Below are positions 8,001-14,612 of a stretch of DNA of 14,612 nt, in pieces; within the stretch, counting starts at the first letter, position 1, and the number at the start of each line of letters is the position of its first letter. The notes beneath the pieces were generated by a model. It did no database searches. It was not told where the DNA came from and worked only from the letters and a program-made list of their open reading frames with translations. This DNA is from Acanthamoeba lenticulata (Eukaryota; Discosea; Longamoebia; Acanthamoebidae). The stretch lies in NCBI GenBank assembly GCA_002179805.1, contig NAVB01000897.1, positions 1 to 14,612 on the forward strand, read 5' to 3'. Made by a program: the position numbers and the translations under genes.

Positions 8001-9650
8001 GAGTTTGGCTACACGGACGCCAACCTCGTGGCCTTGCCCGTACGTAGCTCGTGCTGCTTGCCCATCATGGACCGGCCTCCCTCGTGGCTCACCAGACAAG
8101 CGTGTCCGGCGCGGGCGACGTCCCAGTACGACTGGCGGCTGCCGCCACACATGCTGGAGGAGCGCGACGGGTTCTTCACGCAGTTGCGGCAGACCGTCGA
8201 GAAGACTGCCGCGCGCTGCCAGTCGCCCGTGGTCCTGGTGGCGCACTCGATGGGCAACCGCGTGCTGCAGTACTTCCTGCACCACCTGGTGGTCAGCGAG
8301 GGCGACGCCGGCCGGCAGTGGATCGACCGCCACGTCCACTCCTACGTGGCCGTCGGCGCGCCCTTCCTCGGCGCGCCCAAGATCGTCCGAAGCCTCGTAC
8401 GAGACCGATGCGCGAGTCCTTGTGTGTGTCCGTGTGCTTTGGCGGACTCAGCTAAGCTGCGTGTGGACACGGGGGAGCAGGCCACGGGCGAGCGCATGGG
8501 CCTCGAGGCGTTGCTGCGGCAGGAGGAGGGCGTGGCCTTTATCCGATCGCTCGGTGCGGCGCCCCAGCAGAGGAGAGTCCCCCATGTGGAAATGCTGCTG
8601 ATGCCGCGCGGCACAGGGAGCACGGGGATGATCATGCCCATGGAACAGCCGCGCTACTTTGACGAACCGCGCGAGTTCGTCTATCTGAGGAGCGAAGAGG
8701 CCGGGCAGCAGGCGTCGCTCCCGCTCTCCGTCACACAGGCGCTGGCCCTGTCCGGGGCCACCGTGCGCATATGCCAACCTTTCTTCTTGAAACCAGAGTC
8801 CGTTCAAACCCACCAGGCTGACGTGTCGCGTTGTTGTTGTTGTTGTCTTCGACCTGGCAGAGCCAAGTGGAGAACCTGGACCGGTACTACCATCGCAACC
8901 CGGTCTGGCAGCGCATCCCCGAGGCCCCGCCCGTGAAGCGCCTCTTTGCCATCTACGGTCTGCCCCCTCCTGCCCGCCGCAGCCACGACTACGGCTGACG
9001 GCCAGACGACGGCGCTCATTCGCTCATCTTGCATGCGTGTCGTCGACACAGGCGTGAACCTGGACACGGAGATGTTCTACTTTTACCAGCGAAACAAGAA
9101 GGGCGAGCTCGTGTTTGACAACAAGGCCGCCAAGGAGGCCGCCTCAGGTTTCCAGGGCTTCACGCTCCGCGATGTACGCACTTGCTGAGTAGTGTAGTGG
9201 GCGGTGGACGGAGCCTCTGCTTGTCTCGGCCTTTAACGTGACTGGTGCCGATGCCAGGGCGTGGGCTACGAGACGAGGGACACCGTCCAGGCCAGCCTCC
9301 GCAGCGCGACGGGCCTCCACGGCCACCGCTCCGGCGACGCGACGGTGCCCTACGTCTCGCTCAACTACTGCACGACGTGGCGTAACGAGCTCGAGCTGCG
9401 CGTGGAGGAGCTCGAGGGCGTCGAGCACCGGGAGATCCTCAGTACGCAACCTCTTCCTCATGTCATGTGTGGTTTTGAATGTGCATCGGACGGACTGAAC
9501 TTGGTTCTGGTTCTTGCGCCAGACAACCGCATGTTCTTCCGACTGTTGATCGAGCATGTGTCGGAGTCGCTCGAGCTGCGGCAGCGCCGCGAGCGGGAGA
9601 GCGTCGTGTTGGGCCGCATCGACGACGAGCAAGATGACGCCGAAGCCTGA
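5064..9650 (+). CDS. PX-C2-C2-LCAT/PDAT-type phospholipid acyltransferase or phospholipase
   Basis: Eighteen exons: 5064-5291, 5376-5501, 5600-5776, 5874-5943, 6051-6183, 6300-6516, 6592-6790, 6857-7020, 7080-7251, 7334-7692, 7759-7893, 7971-8039, 8127-8396, 8457-8762, 8861-8957, 9052-9173, 9258-9441, 9523-9650; about 1051 residues. ATG 5064 is the first in frame. PX domain, residues 58-177, has the basic phosphoinositide motif RKRYREL (106-112). C2-A, 180-317, has DPQWLDQ and VFLGRV, but the usual second Asp pair is replaced (WHYNLIRSN). C2-B, about 377-520, contains VIECRGL, a poly-Ser insert and LLGDHTLVL. The hydrolase domain, about 548-1045, has the oxyanion strand YPIILLPGL, an NPDW lid segment, PPGIRVR, PYDWRLPP, nucleophile Ser724 in AHSMGN, Asp975 in SGDATVP and probable His1005 in VEHREIL. 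This family transfers or hydrolyses phospholipid acyl chains. No signal peptide or membrane anchor is seen, so cytosolic, membrane-recruited action is inferred. Which acceptor it uses cannot be read. Confidence 0.88.
6200..6219. repeat. (CA)10 microsatellite inside an intron
   Basis: Ten CA units lie 16 bases after the donor of the 6184-6299 intron of the PX-C2-LCAT gene, next to an A6 run. Confidence 0.9.
7169..7198 (+). repeat. Poly-serine codon tract in C2-B
   Basis: Consecutive TCA/TCG/TCC codons encode ten serines interrupting the second C2 domain between FFLFPSA and GSDVPD. It looks like a disordered loop insertion produced by trinucleotide expansion. Confidence 0.8.
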
Positions 9651-9979
9651 GCAATGAAACCCAGAGCCCACGTGGGGCCTTTTCTTTTCTTTTCATTTTT
9701 GTTCTTTTTCGGTCAACACCAGTCAGGCACTAGGCACCGCAGTCGGCGACTCATCAATCGGCGTGGCGTTAGGCCAGGTTAGGAGGTACTGTATCCTGTA
9801 ACAGGATATGTCCAGCCCTATTTACCTTTTTCAGAAAACCTTCGGTCCAATGAGAAAAAGAGACGTCGGGCTTGCTCGCCCATTGGGGGTTCATTCTCTT
9901 GCAACATAAAAGAAGGCTTTGCATTTTCATTCATCAACTACCAACAACATCAACTCAACATCACTCACATCAAAATAAG
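9651..9979 (+). promoter_or_regulatory. 3' end of the LCAT gene and promoter region of the NmrA locus
   Basis: No gene is seen here. The first part is the LCAT 3' UTR with a T-rich tract (about 9679-9709) and no AATAAA; AATGAA at 9653 is a weak candidate. Nearer the NmrA locus are a CCAAT box (9847-9851), an inverted CCAAT (9882-9886), a TATA-like CATAAAAG (9905-9912) and a CA-rich, ATG-free leader up to 9979. A 17-base palindrome lies at 9792-9808. The spacing is that of an ordinary promoter, so the damaged gene downstream may still be transcribed. Confidence 0.5.
9792..9808. promoter_or_regulatory. 17-bp palindrome TATCCTGT-A-ACAGGATA
   Basis: Two perfect 8-base arms flank a single A, about 40 bases upstream of the CCAAT box of the NmrA locus. 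The symmetry suits a dimeric transcription factor; no factor is assigned. Confidence 0.5.
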
Positions 9980-11181
9980 ATAGCGACAAACGGAATCCAG
10001 AAAGTGGCGGTCATCGGAGGCACTGGCGCTCAAGGAGCAGCTGTTGTCAGATGTACGTCCTCCTGAGGTCGTTAGACATCAAGCATTTGACGTCTTACCT
10101 TCACCTTATCGTCGTGACGCATCAGCCTTGACCAGGGACGGCAGGAATCACGTGAAGGTGCAGACTCGCAACCCAGACCACCCGATCGCCCAAGAGCTGG
10201 CCTCTCTGCCCAACGTCACCTTCCAGGTGGGCCACATCGAATCCGAGGAGCTGCTTCGCGAAGCCCTGGAGGGCATGGATGCCGTCTTCTTTTTGGTCAA
10301 CGGGTTCGCCGTCGGCGAGAAGGCCGAGCTACACTGGTCTATCCGCGCATTCGAGCTGGCGCGGGAGCTCGGGGTCAAGCATTTCCAGTACTCAGGCCTG
10401 GACTACCTGCTCAACAGCCCCCAATGGGATCCCAAGTACCGCTGCATGCACTACCAGGGCAAGGGAAGAGTTGTTGGTATGAATTCTCTTCATTCTTCGT
10501 TCTGAGCGTCACCGGCCGAGGAATGCCTGACCTTTTTCCTTGTAGAGTGGATCAAGCAACAGCCGACATCGCCCATGAAGTAGTCTATCCTGACTTCCGG
10601 TCCGTACATGGAGATGATGCACTTCATGTGGGCGCCCAAGTTCGACGAAGCCACCTCGACCTACCAATTCTGTGCTCCTCTCGGCTCGCACGGGGCCATC
10701 CCGATGATCCACCTCGACGACCTGGGCGAGTACGCCAGCTGGCTGTTCGACCACCCGGACCAGTCCAATGGGCTCGATCTTCAGATCGCGACTGCCCACG
10801 TCAACATGGAGGAGGCTGCACAAGCTTACACAAAGACCACCGGCCGCAAGGCGGTCTATGTGGACATCCCGCTCCAAGCATGGCTCGACAGCCAGGCCAC
10901 TTCTGCCGCCAGCAGCGCCAGACAAGTTCCCATCACTCTGGGACTGTGGCGGCGACCACCCGCTCATCAGCCGGGACTACGCGCTGCTCGGCAGGGTACA
11001 CCGCAGCACAACAGTTAGCGGAGTTGTGGAGAGTAGTTGACTGAGGTTGGGGTGTGTTGTGCAGATTTTGCCGAACAGGGTCAGGTCGATCGAAGAGTGG
11101 ATGAAGAAGGTGAACTATCAAGGGGAAAAGCGGGACGTGCTCAAAGATCTCACCGGCAGAACCACCAAGATTGGAGCCTGA
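9980..11181 (+). pseudogene. NmrA-like NAD(P)-binding protein gene with three disabling lesions
   Basis: Exons: 9980-10052, 10126-10476, 10546-10995, 11065-11181; about 330 codons, normal for the family. NmrA-like proteins are atypical short-chain dehydrogenases that bind NAD(P), often as redox sensors rather than enzymes. The dinucleotide motif VAVIGGTGAQG is intact, as are VQTRNPDH, AVFFLVNGF, KHFQYSGLDYLLNS, IHLDDLGEYASWLFD and GRKAVYVDIPLQAWL. Lesions: (1) the expected start is ATA at 9980-9982 and no in-frame ATG lies upstream; (2) codon 154 is TAG (10581-10583) where the family has Trp before SILTSGPYMEMM; (3) the frame shifts by one base between about 10888 and 10923, since PDKFPSLWDCGGDH continues in another frame. 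The 990+1 exon bases agree with a +1 insertion. Splice sites and the C-terminus ending in TGA are preserved, so decay is recent, or the bases are sequencing errors. Confidence 0.8.
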
Positions 11182-11186
11182 ACCTG

Positions 11187-11192
11187 TTTATT
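11187..11192 (-). terminator. Poly(A) signal AATAAA of the E2 gene
   Basis: TTTATT on the plus strand is AATAAA on the minus strand, 43 bases past the E2 stop codon and within five bases of the opposing gene's own signal. Confidence 0.65.
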
Positions 11193-11196
11193 GAAG

Positions 11197-11202
11197 AATA
11201 AA
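11197..11202 (+). terminator. Poly(A) signal AATAAA of the NmrA locus
   Basis: A perfect AATAAA lies 15 bases after the TGA at 11179-11181, so the 3' end signal of the damaged gene is intact. Confidence 0.7.
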
Positions 11203-11235
11203 GAGCGGAATGCGCGCAACAAATTCCTTCGGCCA

Positions 11236-11804
11236 TCATTCAGTTGGATGTTGCATGTGCTGGCGGATGCGAGCCATGCACTGGTCGGGAGCCTGTTGGA
11301 ACTGGGCAGCCAGCTCTTGGTTGCTCGCTTCATCTGTTTGAGACTGTGGTGAGGACCACTGTCTCTCAAACACTTGGCGAGGAGCACATACCCCAAAGTG
11401 GCGAGTCAAGCAAGGAGACCACGCTAAGCAGAACCTTGGCAATCGTGAGGCATGGATCCCAGCGCGGCCCCAGGACATTCACGCAGACCGCCCCGTCAGC
11501 TTCAACATTTGGGTGCAGGATCGGCGTGACAAAGCTCACTCTGGGTGGGTGGAAAGGCTGTTTTCAGGTTGTTAGCCGATGCAGCTGACAAGCAGAGAGG
11601 GTCATGACGCACATGGTTGTTGTTGAACTGGATCGACACGACCAACTCTACTCCCACGTAGAGGCTTCCTGCAGGGGCACGCAACGTGGCCGACCAGAGC
11701 AGGAGGTTCTGTTCTTCAATCGGCCCAGCGTTCAAGATACAGTCACGGATGGTCACGTCGTTTCGCACATCAGCCAGTTCCTTCAGGAGACGTCTCTCGG
11801 TCAT
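11236..11804 (-). CDS. Ubiquitin-conjugating enzyme E2 (UBC core protein)
   Basis: Exons on the minus strand: 11804-11613, 11557-11392 and 11333-11236; 151 residues, the size of a minimal UBC fold. It accepts ubiquitin, or a ubiquitin-like protein, from E1 as a thioester and passes it on with an E3. The N-terminal helix is MTERRLLKELADVRND, the usual E1/E3-binding helix. Central strands NLLLWSATL and VELVVSIQF are followed by PFHPPRVSF, then HPN in ILHPNVEADG with the catalytic Cys89 in GAVCVNVL, Trp97 in PRWDP, and LTIAKVLLSVVSLL. The loop after it (LLDSPLWDEASNQELA) is about three residues shorter than in UBE2D. The third exon starts at AT GAA; using the AG six bases later in the plus-strand sense breaks the frame. 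The exact E2 class is not assigned. Convergent with the NmrA locus and divergent from the small gene at 11969. Confidence 0.88.
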
Positions 11805-11968
11805 GGCAGCTTAGTGTTTCTGCCTCTGGCCGAAAGCTCTCTGCCTTTTACTTGTGCCGCTCCCCGACAAGGGAGCGCGAAGCTGATTGGCGAGAAAAGT
11901 TAGCAAAAAGAAAGAAAGCCCCTCGGCCGTTTCTTTTCCATTTCCCGCGCATTTTGAGCTGCCGGAAG
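11805..11968. promoter_or_regulatory. Short bidirectional promoter between E2 and the coiled-coil gene
   Basis: Only 164 bases separate the two divergent start codons. The interval contains ATTGG (CCAAT on the minus strand) at 11886-11890 and a purine-rich then pyrimidine-rich stretch at about 11900-11943. No TATA box is evident. Confidence 0.5.
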
Positions 11969-12249
11969 ATGAGCACAGGGCGCGACCGGTCCGAAGACTA
12001 CACAACGCTGCTCTTCCATCATACGTCCTCCTGCATTGCTTGTGTGTCATTGCTTCCTCCATTCTCACTTCTATTGATTTGTCCTTGGCTTGTGTGCCTC
12101 CTGCACTGGAGCGTTTGGAAGAGGAGACCAAGAGGCTGGCCACCAACTCGGAGCAGTTGGTGAAGTTCAATGCCGACGTTGCTCGCGCCACGCTGCAGTC
12201 CCAGTCTGCTCTGCAGCGCATGCACGATATTCATCGAGCACCAAAGTAG
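11969..12249 (+). CDS. Small putative coiled-coil protein, function unknown
   Basis: I do not recognise a family. The start MSTGRDRSEDYTTLLFHH is at ATG 11969. A second segment in another frame (about 12116-12249) reads RLEEETKRLATNSEQLVKF and continues to RMHDIHRAPK before TAG 12247-12249. The second segment has a heptad-like spacing of Leu, Val and Ala, predicting a short coiled coil such as those in small subunits of trafficking or cytoskeletal complexes. Joining the parts needs one intron. The best by eye runs from a GTGTCA donor near 12044 to an acceptor GGAG|CGT near 12115, giving about 70 residues, but both sites are weak and another donor is possible. Neither segment is explained by a neighbouring gene. 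Confidence 0.5.
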
Positions 12250-12400
12250 CAAGCTTCTCACTTCGCGAGGAAGAGGAGGCGCAAGCGCGGCTGTGGTCAG
12301 CTCTCCTTTTCCAGGCGCTGCCAAACGCGGCGCTAGAGGGCGCTACGCTTCGGGTTGGTGCCTCTGAGAAAGAACCGAGAAAGAACAAGACAGCGCCAAG

Positions 12401-12406
12401 AATAAA
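12401..12406 (+). terminator. AATAAA, poly(A) signal of the coiled-coil gene or TATA-like box of GluRS
   Basis: AATAAAAA lies 152 bases after the stop of the coiled-coil gene and 48 bases before the GluRS ATG. Position allows either role, or both in a very compact junction. Confidence 0.45.
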
Positions 12407-12453
12407 AATTCTTTTCTTTTGTCCATCTTGCGCAACTCTCACATTCGCACAAG

Positions 12454-14612
12454 ATGTCGGTGATCGCTAAGTTTCCCAAGTCGGACCCCCCGCTGGCGGC
12501 TCTGGTGACTGCCGAGTTCGTGCCGCAGGACAAGAAGACCGGCATCAAGTTCACCCCCAAGAATGACAAAGATCAGGAGATCACCGAGCTTGCATTCTTC
12601 CCCCAGGGGTACTGCCAACATTTATGTTTTTGAAACGTGGATCCCCTCTCAATTTAACGCTGAAAATGGCGGCACATAATTCAGTGATGTTCTGCGAGGC
12701 GATCACGTCATTGCGCGCTTCATCGCGAGGCAGGATCCCTCCAAGGGCCTTGTCGGCGAAGACGCCAAAGATCAGAGCAACGTACCGCGATTCCTCCTCC
12801 ATCTTGTGTCATTCAATAATACTAAGTTTTTGGCCCTGATGCATTTGGGCCGCTACGTGCAGGTTGATCAATGGCTCGAGCTGGCGCTCGTGCGTCTGTC
12901 GAAGAAGGTGACCGACGAGGCGGCCTTCACGGCGGTGCTACAGCTGCTCGACGCCCACCTGACCCTACGCACCTTCTTCGTGGGCTACGGCGTCACGCTG
13001 GCCGACATCGCCGTGTGGGGCGCCCTCAAGCTCCACCCGCTCTGGGCCAAGGCCTCGCAGGTCAAGCACGCCCACGAGCACCTGGTCCGCTGGTTCAAGT
13101 ACGTCGACTCGCTGCCGCAGTTCCAGGCCGTCGCTGCCAAGTTCGCCGGCGGCGTCGACGCCGCTTCGGCCAAGGCCGACGATGCCTCCGCCGCTGGCGC
13201 TGGCGCCCGCAAAGCCGCGTCCAAGGCCAAGTACCAGGAGCTCGAGGGCGCCGAGGACGGCAAGGTCGTCACCAGGTCAGGGCTCTCCCTCTTCTACTTC
13301 CGACCACGTTCATGTGTACATAAACTCATTCATCTGCCTCTTCTGTCATCAGGTTCCCGCCCGAGCCGTCGGGCTACCTGCACATGGGCCACGTCAAGGC
13401 CGCGCTGCTCAACCACCACTACTCGAAGATGTACAACGGCAAGTTCATCCTCCGCTTCGATGATACCAACCCCACCAAGGAGAGCGTACGGTTTTTATTC
13501 GTTTAAATTTTAATGTTACTTTAATATTGATTTTACAAACTAAAATTTAAATGACCTCAGAACGAGTTCGTGGACAGCATCACGGCCGATCTGGCTACGC
13601 TGGGCATCATCCCGGCCCGCGTTACGTACACGTCGGACTACTTTGACCTCATCATTGAGAAGGCCGAGTACCTGATCAAGAAGGGCCTGGCCTACATCGA
13701 CACCACGCCCAACGAGGAGCTCAAGGCCATGCGCAAGGCCATGATCAACTCGCCCTTCCGCGACCAGCCCGTCGAGGAGAACCTCCGACTGTGGGAGGAG
13801 ATGAAGCTGGGCTCGGCCGATGGCCAGAAGTGCGTCCTCCGCGCCAAGATCGACATGCAGTCCAAGGTGGGCTGCATGCGTGATCCCAACATCTTCCGCG
13901 TCGTCCTCGTCCCGCACCACCGCACCGGGTTCGATCCTCTTCCTTTGTCATTGAAGACAAATATTTCCAATTTTTTAAGAATTATAAGCTGATTTATTTT
14001 GGGAATAACAGGAGCAAGTTCAAGGTGTACCCGATCTACGACTTTGCGTGCCCGATCGTGGACTCGATCGAGGGCGTGACGCACGCCGGCCGATCCAACG
14101 AATACCACGACCGCGACGCCCAGTACAAGTGGTTCCTCGACAACCTGGACCTCGCCCACCACCCGCGGATCAAGGACTTCAGCCGCCTCAACTTCCAGTA
14201 CACGCTCCTCTCCAAGCGCAAGCTCCAGTACTTCGTGGACAAGGGCGTCGTCGAGGGCTGGAACTCGCCCGCCTTCCCCACCCTCCAGGGTACCGTCATC
14301 ACCACTGTCAACATGATCGTCTCCTCCATGCGATTGGGCGTGCTGACGTGGCCATTTCCGCATGTGCATCAGGCGTGCTCCGACGTGGCCTGACGGTCGA
14401 GGCGCTGCGCGAGTTCATCATCGCGCAGGGCTCGTCCTCGCGCACCAACCTCCAGGAGATGGAGAAGCTGTGGGCCCTCAACAAGCAGATCATCGACCCC
14501 GTCATCCCGCGCTACACCGCCATCGAGCAGAGCAAGAAGGTCCCCTTCCACCTCACCAACGGTAACCTTCCCCTCTTACTATATTCTTCTTATTATTATT
14601 TTCTAATTCCAA
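12454..14612 (+). CDS. Cytosolic glutamyl-tRNA synthetase, 3' end outside window
   Basis: Charges tRNA-Glu with glutamate. Exons: 12454-12608, 12685-12781, 12863-13275, 13353-13485, 13561-13928, 14012-14289, 14373-14561; the intron beginning GTAACC at 14562 leaves the window. About 544 residues are visible of roughly 700 expected. Residues 1-170 resemble the GST-like N-terminal domain of eukaryotic GluRS ([15 protein letters not shown], then [20 protein letters not shown]), used in yeast and animals for multi-synthetase assembly. A Lys/Ala-rich linker follows (about 185-210). The class I catalytic domain starts at [13 protein letters not shown] (223-235), where HMGH is the HIGH signature, and continues with [56 protein letters not shown] and the KMSKS equivalent LSKRK (455-459). 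[11 protein letters not shown] begins the anticodon-binding part. The form is the archaeal/eukaryotic type, not the organellar one. The ATG follows an A-rich AAG context. Confidence 0.95.

Noticed and set aside
9850..9979. Upstream ATG at 9850 spliced to the NmrA frame by an intron 9889-9979
   Set aside because: Frame would fit, but GTTCAT is a poor donor, the CCAAT/TATA-like elements would fall in the transcript, and ATA-GCG sits exactly where family members start. Kept only as an alternative for cDNA to settle.
10581..10583. TAG as a reassigned sense codon (Trp or Gln)
   Set aside because: The same gene also has a missing start and a frameshift, no other gene in the window shows an internal TAG, and the small gene at 11969 seems to end with TAG.
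10880..10925. An intron instead of a frameshift in NmrA exon 3
   Set aside because: There is no GT between the conserved DIPLQAWLD codons and the PDKFPS codons, and possible GC-AG pairs are far too short.
2472..14561. Functional link between glutaminase and glutamyl-tRNA synthetase through glutamate
   Set aside because: They are about 8 kb apart with unrelated genes between, eukaryotic genes are not in operons here, and glutaminase is probably mitochondrial.
1..14612. Bacterial contamination, prophage, CRISPR array or transposon
   Set aside because: Every confident gene has spliceosomal introns, no array of spaced repeats, transposase or integrase motif was seen, and no tRNA or rRNA was recognised.

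Overview
The window looks like nuclear DNA of a free-living amoeba, most likely Acanthamoeba or a close relative. The exons are GC-rich, and almost every gene is cut by many short introns (about 55-116 nt). Most donors begin GTAC, often GTACG, rather than GTAAG, and several introns are AT-rich islands. The proteins are eukaryotic: cytosolic-type GluRS, ubiquitin E2, animal-type glutaminase, and PX/C2 domains. The assignment to Acanthamoeba is inference from style. All exon structures were spliced by eye from reading-frame continuity and protein-family conservation.

Layout from left to right. (1) Minus strand, 1395 to beyond position 1: a periplasmic-binding-protein-fold protein of the Ca3427-like/NMT1 type, missing its 3' end. 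(2) 1396-1979: intergenic region shared with a divergent gene. (3) Plus strand, 1980-4723, 11 exons: glutaminase with an N-terminal EF-hand region, a complete catalytic domain and C-terminal ankyrin repeats. (4) Plus strand, 5064-9650, 18 exons: a protein of about 1051 residues joining a PX domain, two C2 domains and an LCAT/PDAT-type acyltransferase/phospholipase domain with its Ser-Asp-His triad. (5) Plus strand, 9980-11181: an NmrA-like NAD(P)-binding gene with three lesions (ATA where ATG is expected, TAG where Trp is expected, and a +1 frameshift). It keeps a promoter-like upstream region and a poly(A) signal, and is probably a young pseudogene. (6) Minus strand, 11804-11236: a small ubiquitin-conjugating E2, convergent with the NmrA locus, with poly(A) signals for both strands packed between the stop codons. 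(7) Plus strand, 11969-12249: a small putative coiled-coil protein, divergent from the E2. (8) Plus strand, 12454 to beyond the right edge: cytosolic glutamyl-tRNA synthetase with an N-terminal GST-like domain, missing its 3' end.

No operon, mobile element, CRISPR array, rRNA or tRNA was seen. The genes appear to be independent housekeeping and signalling genes at high density. The points that most deserve a second look are the PX-C2-C2-LCAT fusion, the canonical EF-hand loop in the glutaminase, the NmrA locus whose two base substitutions are both apparent G-to-A changes, and the splicing peculiarities (GTAC donors, GC-AG introns, and many stop-free introns whose length is a multiple of three).
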